NCBI RefSeq assembly: GCF_020216525.1
Contig: NZ_JAIWOY010000008.1
Location: forward strand, 124,001-188,000
Direction of reading: 5' to 3'
Source of the DNA: Nocardioides nematodiphilus
GTDB lineage: Bacteria > Actinomycetota > Actinomycetes > Propionibacteriales > Nocardioidaceae
DNA length: 64,000 nt
Positions 54,630 through 62,437 of this stretch are shown piece by piece. The stretch's first letter is position 1; each line of letters starts with the position of its first letter. The notes beneath the pieces were generated by a model. That model was not told where the DNA came from and did not search any database. It was given only the letters and a program-made list of their open reading frames with translations. The position numbers were made by a program, and so were the translations under genes.

Positions 54630-56801
54630 TCAGACGGTCCCGCCGACAGCCGTGACGAGCTCGGGCTCCTCGACCCGTACGCCCGCGGGGACCGCGATCC
54701 TGCCGGGCCACCAGGCCTTCTCGCCGAGCAGGACCAGGGCGGCCGGCAGCAGCACCTGACGCACCAGGGTCGCGTCGAGGAAGATCGCGACGGCCAGGCC
54801 CACGCCCAGCGTCTTCATCTCCAGCATGCTCAGCGTCGCGAAGATCGCGAAGACCGAGACCATCACCGCTGCCGCACTGGTGACGACGCCCGAGGTGTCG
54901 GCGATCCCGCGCTGCACCGCGAGGCGCGGCGGGAGGCCGGCGGCGACGTGCTCACGCACCCGGCTGAGCACGAAGACGTGGTAGTCCATCGAGAGCCCGA
55001 CCAGCACGACCATCACGAACAGCGGCAGCCAGTTGACCAGGAAGCCCGGTGACTCGAAGCCCAGCAGCCCGGAGGCGAAGCCGTGCTGGAAGACCAGGGT
55101 CAGCACGCCGAACGCCACCCCGACCGAGGCCAGGTTGAGCACGCAGGTCAGCAGCGCCAGCGTGATGCTGCGGAAGGCCAGACCCATCATCAGCACCGTC
55201 AGCAGCAGCACCATCCCGATCACCCACGGCATCCGGTCGTGCAGCCGCTGGGTGGTGTCGTGGTCCTGGGCGGCCCCGCCACCGACGTACGCGGTCCGGG
55301 CGCCCATCGTCGCCGGGACGATCCGGTCACGCAGGTGCAGCACCGCGTCGTCGACCCGCGGGTCGTCATCGGCGTAGCGGGTGGTGAGGCCGAGCACCGC
55401 GACGCTGCCGTCCTTCGCGATCCGGATGTCGGCCGGGGCGGCCTCGAAGTCGGACGTCTTGCCCGCCGCGGCCGCGAGCTCCTCCAGGTCCGCGCGGACC
55501 GCGTCGGTCTGGCTGGACGCCGACACCGGTACGACCACGTCGACGCCGGCCAGCTGCGAGGGGAAGGCGGACTCGATCGCGCGGTAGGTCTGCACCGACG
55601 CGATGTCGGCGGGAAGGGTGGCGAGGTTGGAGGTGTGGATCTTCATCCCGAGCGCCGGGGCGGACAGGCCGAGCACCACGACCGTACCGGCGACGAGCGC
55701 CACCACGGGCCGGCGCAGCACGGGGCCGAGCAGGCGCGAGCTGATCGCACCGGTGCCCACCCGGCGGGTGAGGCGCCACAGCAGCGGGATCCGCGGCCGG
55801 TCGACCCAGCGGCCCAGGCCGCCGAGGAGGGCGGGCAGGACGGTGAGCGAGCCGAGCACGGCGACCGCCACCACGACGATGGCGCCACTGGCCAGGGAGC
55901 TGAACGTGACGTCGCCGATGAGGTAGAGCCCGGCCATCGAGGCGATGACCGCGCCGCCGGAGACGAGGATCGAGTGCCCGGAGGTGGCCGCGGCGATCTC
56001 GATGGCGTCGGCGTGCGTGCGCCCGGCGGCCCGCTCGGCGCGCTCCCGCTTGAGGTAGAACAGCGAGTAGTCGACGCCGACCGCCATGCCGATCAGCACG
56101 ATCATGCTGTTCACCGACGAGTCGGCGTGGATGAGGTGGGAGATCGGAGCCATCAGGCCCATGGTGGCCGCGACGCTGGTCAGCGCCACCACGACCGGGA
56201 TACCGGCCGCGATGAGCGCGCCGAAGGTCAGCAGCATCAGGATCAGCGTGATCGGCAGGCTCGTCGTCTCGGCCGAGGACAGGTCGTCGCTGACCCGCGC
56301 GTTGATGGCGTCGTCGAGCGACACGTCGCCGGTCTGGCGGATCGTCAGCTCGGGGTGCGCCTCCTGCGCCGCGTCGGTCGCCGCCTGGAGTGCGCTGACG
56401 TCGTCGGTGTCCTTGCGCAGGTCGATGCTCACCAGCGACGCCTTCCCGTCCGGGCTGGTCACCGGGTCCTGGACCTGGGCGACGCCGGCGAGGCCGTGGA
56501 GGCTGCTCGCGAGCGACGCGGTCGCACCGGCCCGCTCGGCGGCCGTACCGCCGGTGACGAGCACGTGCTCGGCGTCCGGGGCCTCCATCCCGGCACCGCG
56601 AACGAGCGCCGCGGCATGGCCCGAGTCGCCGGTGTCGTAGTCGGCGTCGGTGGTCTGGGTGGCGGGGATCGCGACGGCGAGGCCGACCGCGAGGACGACG
56701 AAGGCGAACCAGGCGGCGATGGCCCGCCAGGGGTGGGTGGCGCTCCAGCGGGCGATCCGCAGCGGCAGTCCGGAACGTGCGGCGTGCATCTCGGTGCTCA
56801 T
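54630..56801 (-). CDS. MMPL-family transporter (RND superfamily)
   Basis: A 723-aa transporter. It has two MMPL repeats. Each has one helix, an extracytoplasmic domain, and five or six helices. The first has GMAVGVDYSLFYLKRERAERAAGRTH (in part) and the second VGLSMDYHVFVLSRVREH, both with the conserved Asp-Tyr of the proton relay. It probably exports lipids or hydrophobic molecules. ATG 56801 has AAGGAG six bases upstream, rejecting a longer frame. It diverges from a NarL-type two-component system across a gap holding a clear dyad, so that system may regulate it. Confidence 0.92.
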   Translation of the reverse strand: MSTEMHAARSGLPLRIARWSATHPWRAIAAWFAFVVLAVGLAVAIPATQTTDADYDTGDSGHAAALVRGAGMEAPDAEHVLVTGGTAAERAGATASLASSLHGLAGVAQVQDPVTSPDGKASLVSIDLRKDTDDVSALQAATDAAQEAHPELTIRQTGDVSLDDAINARVSDDLSSAETTSLPITLILMLLTFGALIAAGIPVVVALTSVAATMGLMAPISHLIHADSSVNSMIVLIGMAVGVDYSLFYLKRERAERAAGRTHADAIEIAAATSGHSILVSGGAVIASMAGLYLIGDVTFSSLASGAIVVVAVAVLGSLTVLPALLGGLGRWVDRPRIPLLWRLTRRVGTGAISSRLLGPVLRRPVVALVAGTVVVLGLSAPALGMKIHTSNLATLPADIASVQTYRAIESAFPSQLAGVDVVVPVSASSQTDAVRADLEELAAAAGKTSDFEAAPADIRIAKDGSVAVLGLTTRYADDDPRVDDAVLHLRDRIVPATMGARTAYVGGGAAQDHDTTQRLHDRMPWVIGMVLLLTVLMMGLAFRSITLALLTCVLNLASVGVAFGVLTLVFQHGFASGLLGFESPGFLVNWLPLFVMVVLVGLSMDYHVFVLSRVREHVAAGLPPRLAVQRGIADTSGVVTSAAAVMVSVFAIFATLSMLEMKTLGVGLAVAIFLDATLVRQVLLPAALVLLGEKAWWPGRIAVPAGVRVEEPELVTAVGGTV

Positions 56802-56882
56802 CTCAGGCTCCTTGGTTGAGGGGTGTCCCCAGCCTTGTGAGAGCGCGATCAGAAATCGGTGGTGCACGATCCCGAAACGATG

Positions 56883-56898
56883 GTGGTGTTAGCACCAC
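56883..56898. promoter_or_regulatory. GTGGTG-N4-CACCAC dyad between the MMPL and kinase genes
   Basis: GTGGTG (56883-56888) and CACCAC (56893-56898) are perfect inverted copies around TTAG. A related half, GTGGTGCAC, lies about 26 bases upstream (near 56860). NarL/LuxR regulators bind such short dyads, and the two-component system to the right encodes one. Both divergent genes could be under its control. Confidence 0.45.
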
Positions 56899-56941
56899 TG
56901 CGGACACACCCGCCGAAGGCAAAGATGGGAAGGTGACCCTC

Positions 56942-58135
56942 GTGACCTTGCCGATGCCGGTCGAGCCGGCACCCCGCGCGCCGACCGCGCGGTCGGCCTC
57001 CCGTCTGCGGATGACCGGATACGCAGCGCTGCAGGTCCTGCTGTTCGTGCCGACGCTGCTCGCCTTCGTCCTCTGCGCGGTCGGCGGCGCGCTCAGCCTG
57101 GTCGTGCTGGGCCTCCCCCTGCTCGCGATCGGGATGCCGCTGCTGCGCTGGACCGCGCAGCGGCACCGCGTGATGGCGGCTCGCTGCCTCGGTATCGAGG
57201 TGCCACCGGGCCCGCGCCGGACCCCTCCGGGCGAGCCTCTGTACGGCCGACTGATGCTGTGGGCCCGCGATCCGATGACGTGGCGCGAGCTCGCTTGGGC
57301 GCTGGCCTCGATCACCATCGGCTTCACCGTGTCGCTCGCCTTCCTGGTGCTCTTCCTCGGCATCGTCACCGGCCTGGTCTGGTGGTACGGCACCGAGCCG
57401 ATCATGCGGGGCCGGGCACGGCTCGACCTCATGTTCCTGGCGTACGGCCGCACCGAGCGCCTCGAGCAGCGGGTGGCGGAGCTGACCGAGACCCGCGCGG
57501 ACGTCGTCGACCATGCCGCCGCCGAGCTGCGCCGGATCGAGCGTGACCTGCACGACGGCGCCCAGGCCCGGCTGGTGGCCCTCTCGATGAGCCTCGGCCT
57601 GGCCGAGGAGGCGTTCGCGACCGATCCCGAGCGGGCCCGGGCCCTGGTGAACGATGCCCGTACTACCACCTCCGCTGCGCTGACCGACCTGCGCAACGTG
57701 GTCCGCGGCATCCACCCGCCGGTGCTCGCCGACCGCGGCCTGGCCGGCGCCGTCCAGGCGCTCGCCCTGGATCTCCCCCTCCCGGTCGAGGTCGAGGCGA
57801 GCCTCCCGGGCCGGCCGCCGGCACCGGTGGAGTCGGCGCTCTACTTCACGATCGCGGAGTGCCTGGCGAACATCGGCAAGCACTCCGGAGCGGGCAACGC
57901 GTGGGTGTTGATGAGGCACCGCGACGGCATCCTGCAGGCGATCGTCGGCGATGACGGCGCGGGTGGCGCCGATCCGGGCGCCGGAACCGGCATGCTAGGC
58001 GTGATGCGCCGGCTGGCGGCCTTCGACGGGACGATGACCGTGGCCAGCCCTGTCGGCGGCCCGACGATCGTCACCCTGGAGGTTCCGTGCGCCTTGTCCT
58101 CGCCGAAGACAGCGCCCTCCTCCGTGTCGGACTGA
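56942..58135 (+). CDS. NarL-type sensor histidine kinase with membrane sensor domain
   Basis: A 397-aa kinase. The N-terminal half is a putative sensor domain with transmembrane helices near residues 28-75 and 110-155. A HisKA_3 domain follows, with the phospho-acceptor His in IERDLHDGAQARLVALSMSL (about residue 205). The HATPase domain (about 300-390) has FTIAECLANIGKHSGA and DDGAGGADPGAGTGMLG. GTG 56942 has GGGAAGG eight bases upstream. It overlaps its response regulator gene by 49 bases in another frame. Confidence 0.87.
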   Translation: MTLPMPVEPAPRAPTARSASRLRMTGYAALQVLLFVPTLLAFVLCAVGGALSLVVLGLPLLAIGMPLLRWTAQRHRVMAARCLGIEVPPGPRRTPPGEPLYGRLMLWARDPMTWRELAWALASITIGFTVSLAFLVLFLGIVTGLVWWYGTEPIMRGRARLDLMFLAYGRTERLEQRVAELTETRADVVDHAAAELRRIERDLHDGAQARLVALSMSLGLAEEAFATDPERARALVNDARTTTSAALTDLRNVVRGIHPPVLADRGLAGAVQALALDLPLPVEVEASLPGRPPAPVESALYFTIAECLANIGKHSGAGNAWVLMRHRDGILQAIVGDDGAGGADPGAGTGMLGVMRRLAAFDGTMTVASPVGGPTIVTLEVPCALSSPKTAPSSVSD

Positions 58136-58728
58136 CCCAGCTGCTGGAGAGCCGGGGCTTCGAGATCCTGCACGCGGTCGACAACGCAGCGGCGCTCGAC
58201 GAGGCGCTCGCCGATCCCGCCGCCGAGGCGGCCGTGCTCGACGTACGGATGCCACCGACCTTCACCGACGAGGGCCTGCGGGCGGCGATCACCGCCCGCG
58301 AGGCGCGTCCGGGCTTCCCGGTGATGGTGCTGTCGCAGTACGTCGAAGCGCTCTACGCCCGTGAGCTGTTCGCCTCCGGCACCGGCGCGGTCGGCTACCT
58401 GCTGAAGGACCGGGTCTCCGACGTCGCCGAGTTCGCCGAGGGGGTGCGCCGGGTCGCCTCCGGCGGCACCGTGCTCGACCCCGAGGTGGTCGCCGCCGTC
58501 ATGGCGCGCCGCCACGAGGAGCCCTTGGAGCGGCTGACACCGCGCGAGCGGGAGGTGCTGGCCCAGATGGCCGAGGGCCGCTCCAACGCCGCGATCGCGC
58601 AGCGGATGGTCGTCACCGAGAAGGCGGTCGCCAAGCACATCAACGCGATCTTCACCAAGCTCGACCTGCCTGTCGACGAGGACGACCACCGCCGCGTACG
58701 GGCGGTGCTCGCCTGGCTCCGGGTCTGA
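58087..58728 (+). CDS. NarL/LuxR-family response regulator
   Basis: A 213-aa regulator. The receiver has VLAEDSALLRVGL, the phospho-acceptor Asp in AVLDVRMPPT (about residue 52) and Lys in GYLLKDRV. The C-terminal LuxR-type HTH (about 148-205) has LTPREREVLAQMAEGRSNAAIA. GTG 58087 lies within the kinase gene, so translation is probably coupled. A 6-bp hairpin (CGGGTC 58720-58725, GACCCG 58731-58736) covers the stop and may end transcription. Confidence 0.93.
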   Translation: MRLVLAEDSALLRVGLTQLLESRGFEILHAVDNAAALDEALADPAAEAAVLDVRMPPTFTDEGLRAAITAREARPGFPVMVLSQYVEALYARELFASGTGAVGYLLKDRVSDVAEFAEGVRRVASGGTVLDPEVVAAVMARRHEEPLERLTPREREVLAQMAEGRSNAAIAQRMVVTEKAVAKHINAIFTKLDLPVDEDDHRRVRAVLAWLRV

Positions 58729-58742
58729 TCGACCCGCTCAGG

Positions 58743-59807
58743 TCAAGCGTCGATCTGCGCCGCGTCGCCGCTGTTCTCCTCGGCGTGCCGGCGGTTGTGG
58801 CGCAGCGAGCTGACCAGCGCGGCCAGGATGAAGCCGACGCCGATCAGGCCGGTGACGACCTCGGGCACCTCGTGCTCGACGCTGATCAGCAGCAGGAAGG
58901 CCAGCGCGCCGATCGCCCAGTGCGCGCCGTGCTCGAGGAAGACGAGCTCGGACAGGGTGCCCTGGCGCACCAGCATCACGGTCAGCGAACGGACGTAGAG
59001 GGCGCCGATGCCGAGACCGAGCGCGATCGTGATCGGGTCGGTGGTGATCGCGAAGGCACCGATGACGCCGTCGAAGGAGAAGCTGGCGTCGAGGACCTGC
59101 AGGTACATGAACAGCCAGAACGCCGCCTTGCCGGTGGCGAGCATGACCGTCCCCGTGCCGTCGTCCTCGACACCCTGCTCGAAGCGGTTCGCCGCCTGGC
59201 TGACCAGGACGTACGTGGCCAGGCCGACGGCGCCGGCGCCGAGCACCTCGCCGGTGTGGCGGTCGTAGACCAGCGCGAAGACGCCGACCACGAGCAGGGC
59301 GATCAGGATGCTGGCGAAGCGCAGCAGGGCGGCCCGGGCGATGCCCCTCTCGATGCGGAGCCAGTGCAGCTCCTTGTCCTGGTCGATCAGGAAGTCGAGG
59401 AAGATCATCAGCAGGAAGACGCCACCGAAGGCCGCGATCAGCGGATGGGCGTCGTGCAGGAGGTAGGAGTAGCTGCCGGGGTCGTGCTGATCGCCGCGCT
59501 CGAGCGCGAGCTGCCAGGCCTTCCACGGCGAGATCTGTGCGGTCGCGCCGACGATGAGCAGCGGGAAGACCAGCCGCATGCCGAAGACGGCGATGACCAT
59601 GCCCACGGTCAGGAAGAGCTTCTGCCAGAAGGCCGACATCCGCTCCAGGACACGGGCGTTGACCACGGCGTTGTCGAAGGAGAGCGAGACCTCCAGGACC
59701 ACCAGGATCGCGGTGATGAGCAGCGCGCTCGGCCCACCGTAGATCAGGGCGGCGATGAGTCCGACGACGGTGAGGGCGAAGGACCACCCGAAGGTGCGCA
59801 GCAACAT
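58743..59807 (-). CDS. DUF475/TerC-family integral membrane protein
   Basis: A 354-aa membrane protein with about nine helices. The TerC-like signature is present twice: LEVSLSFDNAVVNA near residue 40 and DASFSFDGVIGAFA near 240. Both have Asp-Asn or Asp-Gly in the helix that in this superfamily is linked to metal-ion transport or tellurite resistance. DUF475 proteins are widespread in actinobacteria and not well studied. ATG 59807 is chosen; a GTG two codons earlier also exists. It shares direction with ribF upstream but 56 bases separate them. Confidence 0.88.
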   Translation of the reverse strand: MLLRTFGWSFALTVVGLIAALIYGGPSALLITAILVVLEVSLSFDNAVVNARVLERMSAFWQKLFLTVGMVIAVFGMRLVFPLLIVGATAQISPWKAWQLALERGDQHDPGSYSYLLHDAHPLIAAFGGVFLLMIFLDFLIDQDKELHWLRIERGIARAALLRFASILIALLVVGVFALVYDRHTGEVLGAGAVGLATYVLVSQAANRFEQGVEDDGTGTVMLATGKAAFWLFMYLQVLDASFSFDGVIGAFAITTDPITIALGLGIGALYVRSLTVMLVRQGTLSELVFLEHGAHWAIGALAFLLLISVEHEVPEVVTGLIGVGFILAALVSSLRHNRRHAEENSGDAAQIDA

Positions 59808-59863
59808 GCGCACACCCTAACCGGGGCCAAGTGAGGCGACCCTAACCGCGGCACAGGTGGGGG

Positions 59864-60808
59864 TCAGGTTGTGTGCAGGATCTCCCGCGTCTGCACGACG
59901 TCGTCCCGGATCTGCTCGATCAGCGGTTCGACACCGGTGTAGGCGACCATGCCGCGCAGGTGCTCGACGAAGGCGACCTCGACCTCGATGCCGTACAGGT
60001 CGAGGTCGGTCCGGTCGAGCACGTACGACTCGATCCGGCGGCCGACGACGCCCTCGAAGGTGGGGTTGGTGCCGACACTGATCGCGGCCGGGAGGCGCTC
60101 CCCCGCATGAGCGCCCTCGCGCGGGGTGAGCCAGCCGGCGTAGACGCCGTCCGGCGGGATCGCGCAGGCGCCGGAGGCCGGCACGTTCGCGGTCGGGAAG
60201 CCCAGCTCGCGGCCGCGCTGGTCGCCCTTCACCACGGTGCCCCGCACGGCGTACGGACGGCCGAGGGCCTCGGCCGCACCGGCGACGTCGCCCGAGGCGA
60301 TGCAGGTGCGGACGTAGGTGGACGACCAGACCTGCGGACCACCGTCGAGCGGGATGCCCTCGACCTCGAAGTCATGTCCCGAGCCGAAGTCGCCCAGGCA
60401 TGCCACGTCGCCGGCCGCCCGGCAGCCGTAGCGGAAGTTGGCGCCGACCACGACCACGGCGGCATGGAGGGAGTCGACGAGGACGCGCTCGGCGAACTCG
60501 TCGGGTGTCCAGTCGGCCATCTCGCGGTCGAACGGCAGCGCGAGCACGGCATCGGCGCCGGCCGCGGCGAGCAGGTCGGCCCGCTGCTCCAGCGTCGAGA
60601 GCATCACCGGGGCGTGCTCGGGACGCAGCACCGCCATCGGATGCGGCTCGAACGTGACGGCCACCAGGATCCGGCCGTCGGCGAGCTCGCGCCCACGGCG
60701 TACGACGTGCTGGTGACCGAGGTGGACCCCATCGAAGTTGCCGATCACGACGGCGGTACGACCCAGGTCGTCTGGGACCTCGGAGAGGCCTCGCCACAGC
60801 TTCACCAC
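59864..60808 (-). CDS. ribF: Bifunctional riboflavin kinase/FAD synthetase
   Basis: A 314-aa two-domain enzyme making FMN and FAD from riboflavin. The FAD synthetase domain has IGNFDGVHLGHQHV near residue 22. The kinase domain has GDQRGRELGFPTANV near 190 and Y-x-G-W-L-T then SVGTNPTF near 220. GTG 60808 is preferred since AGGG lies eight bases upstream; GTG 60817 adds three residues. It belongs to the infB-rbfA-truB-ribF block; 184 bases without a recognisable gene separate it from truB. Confidence 0.94.
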   Translation of the reverse strand: MVKLWRGLSEVPDDLGRTAVVIGNFDGVHLGHQHVVRRGRELADGRILVAVTFEPHPMAVLRPEHAPVMLSTLEQRADLLAAAGADAVLALPFDREMADWTPDEFAERVLVDSLHAAVVVVGANFRYGCRAAGDVACLGDFGSGHDFEVEGIPLDGGPQVWSSTYVRTCIASGDVAGAAEALGRPYAVRGTVVKGDQRGRELGFPTANVPASGACAIPPDGVYAGWLTPREGAHAGERLPAAISVGTNPTFEGVVGRRIESYVLDRTDLDLYGIEVEVAFVEHLRGMVAYTGVEPLIEQIRDDVVQTREILHTT

Positions 60809-60992
60809 GAGCGTCACCCTAGACGACCGAGCGAGCGACAGTGCGAGCGAGGTAGGAGTTCAGGCACCGTCCACGTCGCGACCACGTGCGCGACGAGGCG
60901 AGCCGGGCACGAGCTCGTGTCGGCCGCGAGCACGGGAGCCGGCAGTGAAGCGGCCCGCGGAGGAGGCAGCGCACAGAGCGCGCCGCCCCCGG

Positions 60993-61898
60993 TCAGACGA
61001 AGACGGCGACCGGCTTGGCGAGCGCCGAGCCGATCGGCTCGTAGAGCGCGAGGAACTCGCCGTCGGGCGCGAAGACCGCGGACAGGACCTCGACGGAGAT
61101 GGCCAGCTTGCGACCGACCCGGACGTCAGCGGCCTGCTGCTCGTCGAGCTCGACGACCGGGAAGGCCCGGCGAGCCGCCTCGGCGATCGGCAGGACCTGG
61201 AAGTCCTCGCCGAGCTCGTCGAGGGTGTGCGCGACGTCGAGGCCGTACGGACCGACGGCGGTGCGCCGCAGGGCGGTCAGGTGGCCGCCGACACCGAGCG
61301 CCGCGCCGACGTCGCGGGCGATGGCCCGGATGTAGGTGCCGCTCGAGCACCGGACCGAGATGTCGACGTCGATGAACAGCTCGCCGCCCGGGCCTCCGGG
61401 GTCGCGGCGGAGCCGGCGGACGGTCAGCTCGTGCACCGTCACGGGTCGAGCCTTGAGCTCGACCTCCTCGCCCTCGCGGACGCGCTGGTACGCGCGCTTG
61501 CCGTCGACCTTGATCGCACTGACCGCGCTCGGCACCTGCAGCAGCGCGCCGACCTGCTCGGCGAACGCGGCCCGGATCTGGTCCTCGTCGAGGGACGCGG
61601 TGCTCCAGTGGCCGACGAACTCGCCGTCGGCGTCGTCGGTGGTGGTGGTCATGCCGAGACGGACCGTGGCGTCGTACGCCTTCTCCGTCAGCATCAGGTG
61701 CCCGAGGAGGCGGGTGGCGCGCTCGATCCCGATGATCAGCACCCCGGTCGCCATCGGGTCCAAGGTGCCGGCGTGGCCGACCTTGCGGGTGCCGGCGAGG
61801 CGGCGGACGCGCGCGACGACGTCGTGCGACGTCATCGCGCCGGCCTTGTCGACCACGACCAGGCCCGATGGAACGGTGGGCCTGGGCTCAGCCGGCAT
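60993..61898 (-). CDS. truB: tRNA pseudouridine(55) synthase
   Basis: A 301-aa enzyme making pseudouridine 55 in the tRNA T-loop. The catalytic motif is GHAGTLDPMATGVL with Asp 47. LVVVDKAGAMTSHDVV is the family start, and the end is a small PUA-like domain. ATG 61898 overlaps the rbfA stop by one base (TGATG), so translation is probably coupled. The 184 bases after its stop hold no gene or clear terminator that I can see. Confidence 0.95.
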   Translation of the reverse strand: MPAEPRPTVPSGLVVVDKAGAMTSHDVVARVRRLAGTRKVGHAGTLDPMATGVLIIGIERATRLLGHLMLTEKAYDATVRLGMTTTTDDADGEFVGHWSTASLDEDQIRAAFAEQVGALLQVPSAVSAIKVDGKRAYQRVREGEEVELKARPVTVHELTVRRLRRDPGGPGGELFIDVDISVRCSSGTYIRAIARDVGAALGVGGHLTALRRTAVGPYGLDVAHTLDELGEDFQVLPIAEAARRAFPVVELDEQQAADVRVGRKLAISVEVLSAVFAPDGEFLALYEPIGSALAKPVAVFV

Positions 61899-62371
61899 CA
61901 GTCCTCGTCCTCATCCCAGACGACGTCGTCCTCGTCGAGGTCGTCGCCCTCCTCGCGGGGCTTCTTGTACGGGTCCTCGCCGCCGGCGAACTCCGTGCCG
62001 CGCGCGGCGGCGACGGCGTCGTCCTGCGCCTTGGCACGGGCCAGCACCTCATCGAGGTGGCGCGCCGTCTCCGGCAACGCGTCATGGATGAAGTCGATCG
62101 TCGGCGCATGGCGCATGCCGAGCTGCTTGGCGACCTCGGAGCGGATCAGGCCCTTGGCCGACTCGAGCGCAGCGGCGGTCTCGGCGAGCTCGGCCGGGGT
62201 GTCGGCGCCGAGCACGGTGTAGAAGACCGTGGCCTGCTGGGCGTCACCGGTGAGACGGACGTCGGTGACGGTGGTGAAGCCGAGACGCGGGTCCTTGATC
62301 CGGCGCTCCAGCATCTGGGCGACGATGACCTTGATCCGGTCGGCGATCTTGCGAACGCGCGGGCTGCTCAT
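61898..62371 (-). CDS. rbfA: 30S ribosome-binding factor RbfA
   Basis: A 157-aa KH-fold maturation factor for the 16S rRNA 5' end. The start [20 protein letters not shown] and the [18 protein letters not shown] block are typical. The C-terminal 35 residues are highly acidic ([15 protein letters not shown]), longer than in many relatives. ATG 62371 gives a normal start; GTG 62380 adds three residues. It lies after infB across a strong hairpin and is coupled to truB. Confidence 0.94.
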   Translation of the reverse strand: MSSPRVRKIADRIKVIVAQMLERRIKDPRLGFTTVTDVRLTGDAQQATVFYTVLGADTPAELAETAAALESAKGLIRSEVAKQLGMRHAPTIDFIHDALPETARHLDEVLARAKAQDDAVAAARGTEFAGGEDPYKKPREEGDDLDEDDVVWDEDED

Positions 62372-62392
62372 GTTGCTCACTCTCTCAAATAC

Positions 62393-62427
62393 CGAGTCGG
62401 CGCGCCCCAGAGGGACGCGCCGACTCG
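62393..62427 (-). terminator. Hairpin between infB and rbfA
   Basis: CGAGTCGGCGCG (62393-62404) and CGCGCCGACTCG (62416-62427) form a perfect 12-bp stem with an 11-base loop. It starts 11 bases after the infB stop in the leftward direction. As rbfA follows 22 bases later, this is either a partial terminator or an mRNA-processing structure. Confidence 0.7.
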
Positions 62428-62437
62428 CTGACGGCTA

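Noticed and set aside
60809..60992. FMN-type riboswitch or small RNA between truB and ribF
   Set aside because: The 184 bases show no conserved FMN-element blocks and no strong terminator; I see nothing that I can support.
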